The notes beneath the pieces are model-generated. The model was given only the letters and a program-made list of their open reading frames with translations. It did not search any database and was not told where the DNA came from. From assembly GCF_002261345.1 (NCBI RefSeq), contig NZ_NEVT01000003.1, positions 930,001 through 994,000 of the forward strand: a stretch of 64,000 bases of DNA. The letters are read 5' to 3'. The stretch comes from Bordetella genomosp. 2. GTDB lineage: Bacteria > Pseudomonadota > Gammaproteobacteria > Burkholderiales > Burkholderiaceae_B. Positions 43,117 through 51,315 of the stretch are shown here, in pieces; the first letter of the stretch is position 1, and every line of letters starts with the position of its first letter. The position numbers and the translations under genes are program-made.

Positions 43117-44343
43117 TTATGCGCAACCGGCGGCCGCCGCGGCGGCGGCGCAGCCGATCTGCCGGTCGCGCCCGGCCAGCAGCCCGCACACCGCCAGCAG
43201 GCCGCACAGGGCGGCGCACAGCACCAGCGGAGCCGTCCAGGCGCCGCTGGCATCATGCAGCGCGCCCAGCAGGGCGGGGCCCGCCGCCGCCAGCAAATAA
43301 CCGATGCACTGTGCCATGCCGGACAAGGCCGCGGCCTGTCGCGCATGATGGACCCGCAGGCTGACGAACGACAAGCCCAGAATGATGGCCGCGCCGGTGC
43401 CGACGCCGAACAGCGCGCTCCAGGCGCTCGCCCAGGCGGGGGCCAGCAGCAGGCCGGCGGCCGCGGCCAGCGAGGCGAGCGCGGCCATGGCGGCCGCCAA
43501 CGATTGGTCGCGCAGGCGCCGCAGCAAGGGCACCAGCACAATCCCGGGCACGGCCGTGGCCAACTGCATCAGGCCGTGCAGCGAACCTGCCTGGCGCGCC
43601 GAGTAGCCGGCATCTTGCAGCAGGGCCGGCAGCCACGCCACCACGCCGTAATAGACGAACGAATTCAGCCCCAGGTATAGCGTCACTTGCCACGCCAGGG
43701 GCGAGCGCCACAACCGTTCGCCTGCGTCTGCGCCACGCCCCGCCGCGGGCGCCTGCGGCGCGGCGGCCGGCCGCCGCGCCAACTGCGGCAGCCAGGCAAG
43801 CATGGCCAGCAGGGGCAGGAGCCCGAACGCGGCCGTCGCATGGCGCCAGCCCCATCCGGGCAACTGCGCCAGCGGGACCGCCAGCGCCGATCCCAGCGCC
43901 GCCGCCAGCCCCATCGTCAAGACGTAGGCCGCCGTCACGCCGGCAATCCGGCGCGGAAAATCGCGCTTGAGCAGGCTGGGCAGCAGCACATTGCCGACCG
44001 CGATACCGCTGCCCAGCATGGCCGTGCCCAGGTACAAGGACCATGCGGGCCCGGCCATGCGCACGGCGATGCCCAGCAGCATGGCGAGCAGGGCGCCGAA
44101 CAGCGCCCGCTCCAGGCTCCAGGCCTGGCCGAGCCGGGCGGCGAACGGCGATACGACAGCGAAGGCCAGCAGCGGCAGGGTGGTCAGCATGCCCGCGGCA
44201 GCGGTGCCCAGACGCAGGTCGGCGGCGATCAGGTCCAGCGCCGGCGCCACGGCGGTGATCGGCGCGCGCAGGCAGGCGGCAACGGCCAGGATCCCCAGGA
44301 TAGATACCACCGAAGCGGTGTACGCATTCGAAAAACGAGACAT
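43117..44343 (-). CDS. MFS transporter, CynX/NimT-like
   Basis: The 408-residue inner-membrane carrier has about 12 hydrophobic segments. CynX/NimT features include LRAPITAVAPALDLIAADLRLGTAAAGMLTTLPLLAFAVVSPFAARLG, GIAVGNVLLPSLLKRDFP and GWGWRHATAAFGLLPLLAM. The substrate class is cyanate or hydrophilic organics, not certain. It is divergent from the AraC gene at 44445, so the AraC protein probably controls it. Confidence 0.9.
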   Translation of the reverse strand: MSRFSNAYTASVVSILGILAVAACLRAPITAVAPALDLIAADLRLGTAAAGMLTTLPLLAFAVVSPFAARLGQAWSLERALFGALLAMLLGIAVRMAGPAWSLYLGTAMLGSGIAVGNVLLPSLLKRDFPRRIAGVTAAYVLTMGLAAALGSALAVPLAQLPGWGWRHATAAFGLLPLLAMLAWLPQLARRPAAAPQAPAAGRGADAGERLWRSPLAWQVTLYLGLNSFVYYGVVAWLPALLQDAGYSARQAGSLHGLMQLATAVPGIVLVPLLRRLRDQSLAAAMAALASLAAAAGLLLAPAWASAWSALFGVGTGAAIILGLSFVSLRVHHARQAAALSGMAQCIGYLLAAAGPALLGALHDASGAWTAPLVLCAALCGLLAVCGLLAGRDRQIGCAAAAAAAGCA

Positions 44344-44444
44344 CGGGCAATGAATCCAGACAGTACAGGGCCTTCATCTTAAAAATGGCGCCGCTTTGTT
44401 GAATCTGGATAGAATGCCAAGAAGTTTCTAAAAACAGCCAAACC

Positions 44445-45236
44445 ATGGCACACGTCGCCGTACCGGTCTGTTTCGACCCGGACCGCCTGTCCCAGCCGGC
44501 CATTGCCCTGCAGCTCGACGTGCGGGCCCACGATGAAGAGGCCCCGATCCATACTCATCGCAAAGGCCAGCTGGTGATCGCCCTGCGCGGCGGGGTTACC
44601 AGCGAAGTGCCGGGCGGCCTGTGGATGGTGCCGCCGCATTGCGGTGTCTGGATACCCGGCGGCGTGCCGCACAGCAACCGCATCACGCCCAACGGCCGGG
44701 TCTGCTTCCTGCTCGTCGAGCCCAGCGCCGCCGCGCTGCCGCAGACGTGCTGCACGCTGTCGCTTACGCCGCTGGTGCGCGAACTCATCCTGTACCTGGC
44801 GGGACAGCCGCATGACTATGCCGCCGGCAGCGCGACCGACCGGCTGGTCGCGGTGCTGCTGGAGCAATTGGCGCAGATGCCCACGGAACGGCTGTACCTG
44901 CCCATTTCGGCCGACCCCCGGCTGCGCCGGATCGCCGACGCCTTGACGCGGGACCCGGGCGACCGGCGCACGCTGGCCGACTGGGGCGCGCGGGTGGCGA
45001 TGAGCGAACGCTCGCTGGCCCGCATGGTGCTGCGCGAGACCGGCATGACCTTCGGCCGCTGGCGCCAGCAACTGCAGTTGATCGCCGCCTTGCAGCGCCT
45101 GTCGTCCGGCGTTTCGGTGCAGCGCACCGCCGACGACCTGGGCTACGAATCAGTCAGCGCCTTCATCACCATGTTCAAGAAAGCGCTGGGCAAATCGCCG
45201 GCGCGGTATTTTGCCGACCGGCGCGCCGGGTCATGA
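44445..45236 (+). CDS. AraC family transcriptional regulator with cupin sensor
   Basis: The 263-residue protein has an N-terminal cupin-like sensor (IHTHRKGQLVIALRGGVTSEV, IPGGVPHSNRI) and a C-terminal double helix-turn-helix (DRRTLADWGARVAMSERSLARMVLRETGMTFGRWRQQLQLIAALQRLSSGVSVQRTADDLGYESVSAFITMFKKALGKSPARYF). Divergence from the MFS gene across 100 bp implies control of it. It is transcribed towards the mutarotase gene and ends 7 bp from that gene's stop. Confidence 0.91.
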   Translation: MAHVAVPVCFDPDRLSQPAIALQLDVRAHDEEAPIHTHRKGQLVIALRGGVTSEVPGGLWMVPPHCGVWIPGGVPHSNRITPNGRVCFLLVEPSAAALPQTCCTLSLTPLVRELILYLAGQPHDYAAGSATDRLVAVLLEQLAQMPTERLYLPISADPRLRRIADALTRDPGDRRTLADWGARVAMSERSLARMVLRETGMTFGRWRQQLQLIAALQRLSSGVSVQRTADDLGYESVSAFITMFKKALGKSPARYFADRRAGS

Positions 45237-45243
45237 CGGTGTT

Positions 45244-46167
45244 CTAATGCCCGGCGGACCGGCCGGCCCGGACGCGTTGGGTGCTCAATGCTACCGACAC
45301 CGTGGCGCGCTGGCCCGGCGCGAGGGTCAGCGCGTCATCCAGCGCCCGCGCGGTTTCGACGCACAGCATGCGCGGCCACGCATCGTCCGCCAGGTCGTCC
45401 AGGCGGCCGGCCTTGGCGGGGCCGGGGTTCCACACCACGGTGGAGCGCGACGCGCCGGACGCGACGCGGATATTGCGCCCCCAGCCGTGGTCCCGCACCA
45501 GCACAGGCGCGCCCGTTGCCAGATACAAGCGGTCCGTTTCGCCGTCGAGCCGCACCGGTCCGTGCTGGCGGCGGCGCGTCCAGCCCTGCGCCATATCCAG
45601 GTAGTCGTGGCCCTGCAGGCCATCGATGGCGACCTGCCGGCTGTCCGATACCGCCAGGTAGGTATGCAGCGCCAAGGCGGTGGTGCATGCCTGCGCGCCC
45701 CGGTTGTGCACCGACAGCGCCAGACTCAGTTCCCGGCCGCAGCGGATGCGCAGTACCAGCCGCGCATCATGCCGCCACCCGGGCGCGCAGCCGGGCGGGG
45801 CGTCGAAGCCGAGTTCAAGTTCCGCCGCATCGGCTTCGACGCGTTGGGCGACCAGGTGCCAGTCGGCCTGGCGCACCCAGCCATGCGAGGGCGCGTCGGC
45901 CGGCGCGCCGACGCTGTCGCGCACCGCCGGCGGGTTGCGGGCGTAGGCGGCGAACCAGGGCCAGCAGACCGGCACGCCGCCGCGCACCGGCCGTCCGGGC
46001 GTAAAGTGCGCGCGTTCCGAGAGCCAGACCAGCGGCGGTTCTCCGGCCGGCGTATAGCTGAGCAACTGCGCTCCCTGGCGGGCAACCAGCGCCGTGCCAT
46101 GCGGCGTGCGTATCCGCCAGCCGTCCAGGTGGCGGATGGCCAGGGGCATGATGCTGGCGGAGTGCAT
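45244..46167 (-). CDS. D-hexose-6-phosphate mutarotase / aldose 1-epimerase-like
   Basis: The 307-residue protein is of the YeaD-like aldose epimerase group, which interconverts anomers of glucose 6-phosphate and related sugars. Features are GAQLLSYTPAGEPPLVWLSERAHFTPGRPVRGGVPVCWPWFA, SHGWVR, LHTYLAVSD (catalytic His region), VVWNPGPAKAG and MLCVETARALDD (catalytic Glu). It sits downstream of the GntR gene on the same strand but shows no obvious functional tie. Confidence 0.9.
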   Translation of the reverse strand: MHSASIMPLAIRHLDGWRIRTPHGTALVARQGAQLLSYTPAGEPPLVWLSERAHFTPGRPVRGGVPVCWPWFAAYARNPPAVRDSVGAPADAPSHGWVRQADWHLVAQRVEADAAELELGFDAPPGCAPGWRHDARLVLRIRCGRELSLALSVHNRGAQACTTALALHTYLAVSDSRQVAIDGLQGHDYLDMAQGWTRRRQHGPVRLDGETDRLYLATGAPVLVRDHGWGRNIRVASGASRSTVVWNPGPAKAGRLDDLADDAWPRMLCVETARALDDALTLAPGQRATVSVALSTQRVRAGRSAGH

Positions 46168-46185
46168 GGCGGGCGTCGCGGTGCG

Positions 46186-46899
46186 CTACAGGATGTACTT
46201 GAGGTACTGCTTCAGGCAGGCCTTGGCGTCCCTGATGTTGTGCCGACGCATTGCCTCCGCGCGATCGGCATCCCCCTCGCACATTGCCTTCAGGATCTCG
46301 CACTGCTGGCGCACGCCGGCTTCCGCGCGGCCCGGCAGGATGACAATGCGCCGGATGATCACCTGGGTTTTCTCGTTGATGCTGTCGAGCGCCCGCGTGA
46401 GCTCCGGATTGTCGGCGGCCTGGATGCACTTGGCGCGGAACGCGCTGACCTCATCCATGTAGAGTTCGAAATCGCCCTGCTTGACCGCTTCCGATACCGG
46501 CCCGGAGAAATATTCGTACAGTTCGCGCCATTCGGTGGGGGCGGTATTCTGCGTCGCCAGCCGCACGCACAGGCCTTCGAGCACTTCGCGAATATCGTAG
46601 ATGCGGAACACCTGTTCCGGTCCCAGCCGGGCCACCATTGCGCCGCGATTGGGAGTGCGTTCGATCAGCCCGCGCTGCTCGAGCTCGACAAATGCATCGC
46701 GCACCCGCGTGCGAGGGATGCCGAACTCAGCCGAGAGATCATATTCATTCAGCTTCGAACCGGGCGGGAGATCGCCCTTGGCTATGCGCTCGCGCAGGAT
46801 CAGCGACAAGTCCTGGGCGGCCGAACGACTCCCTTTTCGTGCGGCAGCCGCGCCGCTGCCGGCGGGAGCCCGCTTGCGGGGGGAAGTTGAGGTGGCCAT
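46186..46899 (-). CDS. GntR/FadR-type regulator of the carboxylase cluster
   Basis: The 237-residue protein has a basic low-complexity start (MATSTSPRKRAPAGS), a winged helix (LILRERIAKGDLPPGSKLNEYDLSAEFGIPRTRVRDAFVELEQRGLIERTPNRGAMV) and an FCD-type ligand domain. ATG 46899 is preferred over the upstream start at 46947. It is clearly paralogous to the regulator at 56300-56995: both have IREVLEGLCVRLA/VREALDSLSVRLA, LPGRAEAGV/LPGRADMGI and a tail ending KYIL/KDYLL. It probably acts on the palindromes between 49842 and 50043. Confidence 0.9.
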   Translation of the reverse strand: MATSTSPRKRAPAGSGAAAARKGSRSAAQDLSLILRERIAKGDLPPGSKLNEYDLSAEFGIPRTRVRDAFVELEQRGLIERTPNRGAMVARLGPEQVFRIYDIREVLEGLCVRLATQNTAPTEWRELYEYFSGPVSEAVKQGDFELYMDEVSAFRAKCIQAADNPELTRALDSINEKTQVIIRRIVILPGRAEAGVRQQCEILKAMCEGDADRAEAMRRHNIRDAKACLKQYLKYIL

Positions 46900-47020
46900 G
46901 GCAGGTGGGACCGCGAAATGAAGACAGGGGAGTGTATTAATCGGCACCCGCGGGCGTCAAACTGCGGTATTGCGCAGGCAATCGCCGCGCGCCTGAGGCG
47001 CGCGGCGATGCGGGCCGGGG

Positions 47021-48601
47021 TCAGGGGCGCACGCCCGGCTTGTGCTTGGGACCCAGGCTGATCCTCATCGCTCCCTGGGCGGCGCCGATGAAGCGCGCCA
47101 GGTAGCGGCGCGTTTCGCGCGGGTCGATGACGTCCTCCACGCCGAAGGCTTCGGCGGTCCGGAACGGCGAACCGAACCGGCGCAGCTTTTCCTCGATCTC
47201 GGCCTCTTTCTGCCTGGGGTCGTCGGCCGCCTCGATCTCGCGTCGGAATGCCGCCGCGACGCCGCCTTCCACGGGTAGCGAACCCCATTCCGCGGTCGGC
47301 CAGGCAAGCTTCAGGCCGATGCCCACCTTGTCGGTGGCCGCCATGCCCGCCATGCCATAGCACTTGCGCACGACCACTGTCGCCATCGGCACCGTCGCCT
47401 GCAGGCTGACGAAGACGCTGCGCATGCCATCGCGCAGGGTGCCCTGCGCCTCGGCGTCGCGGCCCACCATGAAGCCCGGGACGTCGACCAGGAAGACCAG
47501 CGGGATGTGGAAGGTGTCGCACATTTCGATGAAATGCGTCTGCTTGCGCGCGCCCGCCGCGTCGATCGCGCCGCCGTAGAACATGGGATTGTTGGCAATC
47601 ACGCCAACCACGTAGCCGTCCAGCCGGGCGAGCGCGGTGATGACGGCCTTGCCATAGCTCGGCTGCATCTCGAACACCGACTCGGCGTCGAAGATCATAT
47701 TCATGACGCGGCGCATGTTGTACGCCTTGCGCCGGTCTTGCGGCACGATCGTGGCCAGCCCTTCGTCGCGCCGGTCGGCCGGGTCGCCGGTGGTCTTGCG
47801 GGGCGGCAATTCCCACACGTTCTGCGGCATGTACGACAGAAAGCGCCGGATCTGCGCGAAACACTCCGCTTCGCTGGCGTAGGCGTCGTGAATAGTGCCC
47901 GCCACGTCGACGGCGATCTTGCTGCCGCCCAGGTCTTCCTTGTGGATATGCTGGCCCAGCGAGCGTTTCACGACCGGGGGGCCGGCGGCGAAAACCTGGC
48001 TGTTGCCCTTGACCATCAGCGACCAGTGCGCCAGGATGGCGCGGCCGGCCGGCCCGCCGGCCGCCGTGCCCATCACGGCGCACACCACCGGCACCTGGCC
48101 GAGCAGGGCGGTGGCGGTTTCAAAGCCGTGCACGCCCGGGAAGACGGTATGGCCGCGCCTCTCGGCCGATGTCACGCTGCCGCCCACGCCGTCGCACAGG
48201 TTGATGAGCGGGATCTTGTAATGCAGCGCCAGGTCTTCGACAAACCCGCCCTGTCCGCCTTTCTTGCGGTCGCCGCTCCAGCTGGCGCCGCCGCGCACGG
48301 TGTAGTCCTCGCCGCCCACCGCGACCGGCCGGCCGTCGATTTCGGCCAGGCCCATGACATAGGGCGCCGGGGTCAGGCCCTGCAGGCGGCCCTGCTCGTC
48401 ATAATGGCCGGTGCCCGCCAGGCCTCCCACTTCCTGAAAGCTGGCCTGGTCGCACAGGGCGCCGATCCGTTCGCGCACCGTGAGCTTGCCGGCATTGTGG
48501 TGGCGCTCCACCGACGCTGCGCCGCCCATGCGCTGGGCCAGCTCGCGCCGTAGCTCGAGCTCCTCGATGCCCGGGGTCATGTGCTCCGATGGGGCGTTCA
48601 T
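47021..48601 (-). CDS. acyl-CoA carboxylase carboxyltransferase subunit
   Basis: The 526-residue carboxyltransferase of the PccB/AccD5-like family moves CO2 from biotin to an acyl-CoA. Motifs include KLTVRERIGALCDQASFQEVGGLAG, GGEDYTVRGGASWSGDRKKGGQGGFVEDLA, GGSVTSAERRGHTVFP, PVVCAVMGTAAGGPAGRAILAHWSLMV and GYVVGVIANNPMFYGGAIDAAGARK…FLVDVPGFMVGRDAEAQGTLRDG. It overlaps the biotin carrier gene by 4 bp. The partner biotin carboxylase is encoded across the divergent control region (51316-52677), so the enzyme is split over two operons. Confidence 0.93.
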   Translation of the reverse strand: MNAPSEHMTPGIEELELRRELAQRMGGAASVERHHNAGKLTVRERIGALCDQASFQEVGGLAGTGHYDEQGRLQGLTPAPYVMGLAEIDGRPVAVGGEDYTVRGGASWSGDRKKGGQGGFVEDLALHYKIPLINLCDGVGGSVTSAERRGHTVFPGVHGFETATALLGQVPVVCAVMGTAAGGPAGRAILAHWSLMVKGNSQVFAAGPPVVKRSLGQHIHKEDLGGSKIAVDVAGTIHDAYASEAECFAQIRRFLSYMPQNVWELPPRKTTGDPADRRDEGLATIVPQDRRKAYNMRRVMNMIFDAESVFEMQPSYGKAVITALARLDGYVVGVIANNPMFYGGAIDAAGARKQTHFIEMCDTFHIPLVFLVDVPGFMVGRDAEAQGTLRDGMRSVFVSLQATVPMATVVVRKCYGMAGMAATDKVGIGLKLAWPTAEWGSLPVEGGVAAAFRREIEAADDPRQKEAEIEEKLRRFGSPFRTAEAFGVEDVIDPRETRRYLARFIGAAQGAMRISLGPKHKPGVRP

Positions 48602-48825
48602 GCCTGGTCCTCCTCGATGGTCGCCACGACCTGGCCTTCCTCGACCGGCTGGCCTTCCTCGACCAGGATGGCGCCGATCACGCCGGAAGCCGCGGCCTCG
48701 ACGGGGATCTCCATTTTCATGGACTCGAGGGTGATGAGTTCATCGCCCTGGTTGATCCGCTGCCCGACCTGGCACTGGATTTTCCATACGGATCCGACAA
48801 CCTCTGACTTGACTTCTACACTCAT
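48598..48825 (-). CDS. stand-alone biotin carboxyl carrier protein
   Basis: The 75-residue biotinyl domain (MSVEVKSEVVGSVWKIQCQVGQRINQGDELITLESMKMEIPVEAAASGVIG) has biotin attached at Lys37 in ESMKMEIP. Most catabolic acyl-CoA carboxylases fuse this domain to the biotin carboxylase; here it is a separate tiny gene, as in some malonate- or oxaloacetate-related systems. It precedes the carboxyltransferase gene with a 4-bp overlap and follows a Bug receptor gene by 45 bp. Confidence 0.93.
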   Translation of the reverse strand: MSVEVKSEVVGSVWKIQCQVGQRINQGDELITLESMKMEIPVEAAASGVIGAILVEEGQPVEEGQVVATIEEDQA

Positions 48826-48870
48826 GAGTTTTTCCTTGGGGCAAATGAATGACGGGACGGGCGGCCCGTT

Positions 48871-49842
48871 CTATTGCGGCTGGATGTGCGCTGTCGCGCC
48901 CACCTTCTTCCATGTCGCCAGCTCGTCCTGAAAGATCTTCCCGAAATCGGCGGCGCTCAGGCTGGCCAGGGTGAGGCCGCCGCCGGCGATCAGCTTTTCC
49001 CGGACCGCCGGCTCCTTGAGCACGGCGTTGATTTCGCGGTTGAGCCGGTCGGTGATGTCCGGCGGCAGGTTCTTCGGCGCCATGACGCCGAAGAACAGGC
49101 TGCGGTCGTACTCGGGCACGCCGGCCTGCGCGAACGTGGGCACATCGGGGATCAGGGCGGAGCGCTGCTCGCCCGTCACGGCCAGGCCGACGGCGCGGCC
49201 GCTCGATATCACCGGGGCGGCCAGCAGCAGCGTATCCATCAGCGCGTCGATTTCGCCCGCCATGAGCGCCGTGCTGGCCTGTCCGTTGCCCTTGTAGGGC
49301 ACGTGCGTCATCTTGATGCCGGTATAGGAGCCGAAGGCCTCCATCGACATATGGGTGGATCCGCCCACCCCCGAGCTGCCGAAGTTGACTTCGCCCGGCT
49401 TGGCCTTGGCGTGCTCGATGAAGTCGCGCAGCGTCTTGATGCCGGATTTGCCCGACACCATCAGCACCGTCGGCAAGTAGCCGATCAGCGCCACGGGCTG
49501 CAACTGGCCGGCCACTTCCGAGGCGTTCTTGTACACCGCGGGGTTGACCGCAATGGCGCTGGAGACGGTCAGCAGGGTATAGCCGTCCGGGGCGGCCCGC
49601 ACCGTGTCCTGCGCCGCCAGCGAGCCGCCCGCGCCGACTTTGTTCTCGACCACGATGGGTTGTCCCAGGCGCCGGGCCAGGGCTTCCGACACCACGCGCG
49701 CCACGATGTCCGTTGCGCTGCCGGGCGAGAAACCGACGTACATCTTTACGGGTTTGTCGGGATAGGCCTGGGCCAGCGCCGGGGCGGCCGGATAGCAGGC
49801 AACCGCGAGGGCGGTCGTCAGGATGCGCACGCTGTCGAGCAT
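48871..49842 (-). CDS. Bug/TctC-type receptor of the carboxylase cluster
   Basis: The 323-residue secreted receptor has the leader MLDSVRILTTALAVACYPAAPALA and the mature start AYPDKPVKMYVGFSPGSATDIVARVVSEALARRLGQPIVVENKVGAGGSLAAQDTV, plus MTHVPYKGNGQASTALMAGEIDALM and FGVMAPKNLPPDITDRLN. The start at 49842 has a CAGGAG site upstream; a longer frame begins in the promoter region and is not used. It heads the minus-strand operon and probably presents the carboxylic acid that the CoA-transferase and carboxylase then process. Confidence 0.92.
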   Translation of the reverse strand: MLDSVRILTTALAVACYPAAPALAQAYPDKPVKMYVGFSPGSATDIVARVVSEALARRLGQPIVVENKVGAGGSLAAQDTVRAAPDGYTLLTVSSAIAVNPAVYKNASEVAGQLQPVALIGYLPTVLMVSGKSGIKTLRDFIEHAKAKPGEVNFGSSGVGGSTHMSMEAFGSYTGIKMTHVPYKGNGQASTALMAGEIDALMDTLLLAAPVISSGRAVGLAVTGEQRSALIPDVPTFAQAGVPEYDRSLFFGVMAPKNLPPDITDRLNREINAVLKEPAVREKLIAGGGLTLASLSAADFGKIFQDELATWKKVGATAHIQPQ

Positions 49843-49895
49843 GGTTTGTCTCCTGTAGTGTCGTTTGTCCGGCCATAGTAGCCAGCGCAGATAAA

Positions 49896-49919
49896 TTAGA
49901 CAACTATTTAGTAGACTAA
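49896..49919. promoter_or_regulatory. tandem palindromic operator, site 1
   Basis: Two 12-bp units in tandem, TTAGACAACTAT and TTAGTAGACTAA, make TTAGAC-N12-GACTAA. The second contains TAGT-AG-ACTA, which fits the TNGT-N2-ACNA pattern of FadR-type GntR sites. It is close to the start of the minus-strand operon. Confidence 0.6.
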
Positions 49920-49952
49920 ATGAAAATAAATTTTGGATATATGCTTTATTTT

Positions 49953-49976
49953 TTAGTCGTCTAAATAGTAGACTAA
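49953..49976. promoter_or_regulatory. tandem palindromic operator, site 2
   Basis: TTAGTCGTCTAA followed by ATAGTAGACTAA repeats the architecture of site 1 with identical spacing (TTAGTC-N12-GACTAA), 57 bp further on. It is close to the start of the plus-strand operon. Two copies flanking both promoters imply one regulator controlling both directions. Confidence 0.6.
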
Positions 49977-50042
49977 TTGTCATGAAGGCTGGCCAGGCCT
50001 GTTGGCACGGTCAGCCGCCCCGTCGCAGCCCAGGAAACATCC

Positions 50043-51284
50043 ATGTCCGACAGCCTCCCGCCGGCCCCTCGCCGGAACGGTCCCTTGAGCGGTTATCGCG
50101 TCCTCGAACTCGGCTCCACCGTGGCCGGCCCCTTCTGTGGCCGGCTGCTGGCCGATTTCGGCGCCGAGGTCATCAAAGTCGAGCCGCTCGCCGGCGATCC
50201 CGTCCGCACCATGGGCAAGCAGTACAAGAACCAGTCGCTGTACGCCGCCAGCATCCTGCGCAATAAATCGCTGGTCGCCATCGACCTGCGCTCGCCAGCC
50301 GGCCAGGACCTGGTGCGGCGCATGGCGACCCGCTGCGATGTCGTCATCGAGAATTTCCGGCCAGGCGGGCTCGAAAAATGGAACCTGGGATACGAGGCGC
50401 TGTCGGCCCTCAACCCGCGCCTCATCATGGCCCGCATCAGCGGCTTCGGGCAGAGCGGCCCGTACCGCCAGCGGCCGGGCTATGGCGTGATCGGCGAAGC
50501 GGTCAGCGGGCTACGCCACGTAACCGGCGACCCGGACCGGCCTCCCACCCGCGCGGCCGTATCGCTGACCGACTGCCTCACCGGGCTCTATGCCGCTTTC
50601 GGCATCGTGATGGCCGCGCTGGCGCGGCAGACCACCGGCAGGGGCCAGTACATCGACGCCGCACTGTACGAATGCGCTTTCAGCATCATGGAGCCGCATG
50701 TGCCGGCATTCGACAAGCTCGGCGTGGTCGCGCAGCGCGCCGGTTCCAAGCTGCCGGACAGCACGCCCAACAACCTGTACCCCACGCGGGACGGCGGCTA
50801 TATCCACATCACCGCCATGGCGGACGCGGTCTTTCGCCGCCTGCTGGGCGCCATGGACAGGCCGGCCCTGGCGGACGACCCCCGCTTCGCCGATGCGCGG
50901 CTGCGCGCCGCGAATGCCGACGCGCTGGACGGCCTGGTTGCCGACTGGACCGGTTCGCTCACGCTGGAGCAAGTGGAAGCCGCGCTGGCCGCGGCGGAGG
51001 TGCCGGCGACGCGCATCTTCACGATGCAGGACATTTTCAACGACGCCCATTTCAAGGCGCGCGACATGCTTGTCGACCTGCCGCATGACGAATTGGGATC
51101 GGTCCGGGTGGCGGGCGTCGTGCCCAAGCTGTCCGACACGCCCGGGACGCTGCGCCGCGCGGGCGGCGCGGTAGGGCGCGACACGCGCCAGGTCCTGGCC
51201 GCATTGGCGGACTGTCCGGCGGACGAAATCGAGGCGCTGCTGCAAGCGGGCGTCGTCGGCGCCGCGCCGGCCGCCGCGAATTGA
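50043..51284 (+). CDS. CaiB/BaiF-type (class III) CoA-transferase
   Basis: The 413-residue enzyme moves CoA from one acyl group to another in the cytoplasm. Family blocks are GYRVLELGSTVAGPFCGRLLADFGAEVIKVEPLAGDPVRTMG, VVIENFRPGGLEKWNLGYEAL and ISGFGQSGPYRQRPGYGVIGEAVSGL. The catalytic Asp is Asp177 in SLTDCLTGLYAAFG. It probably activates the acid imported through the Bug receptor to its CoA thioester, the substrate for the carboxylase. The biotin carboxylase gene follows after 31 bp. Confidence 0.92.
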   Translation: MSDSLPPAPRRNGPLSGYRVLELGSTVAGPFCGRLLADFGAEVIKVEPLAGDPVRTMGKQYKNQSLYAASILRNKSLVAIDLRSPAGQDLVRRMATRCDVVIENFRPGGLEKWNLGYEALSALNPRLIMARISGFGQSGPYRQRPGYGVIGEAVSGLRHVTGDPDRPPTRAAVSLTDCLTGLYAAFGIVMAALARQTTGRGQYIDAALYECAFSIMEPHVPAFDKLGVVAQRAGSKLPDSTPNNLYPTRDGGYIHITAMADAVFRRLLGAMDRPALADDPRFADARLRAANADALDGLVADWTGSLTLEQVEAALAAAEVPATRIFTMQDIFNDAHFKARDMLVDLPHDELGSVRVAGVVPKLSDTPGTLRRAGGAVGRDTRQVLAALADCPADEIEALLQAGVVGAAPAAAN

Positions 51285-51315
51285 ACCGCGCGCGGCCCAC
51301 AACCAAGGACGAGCC

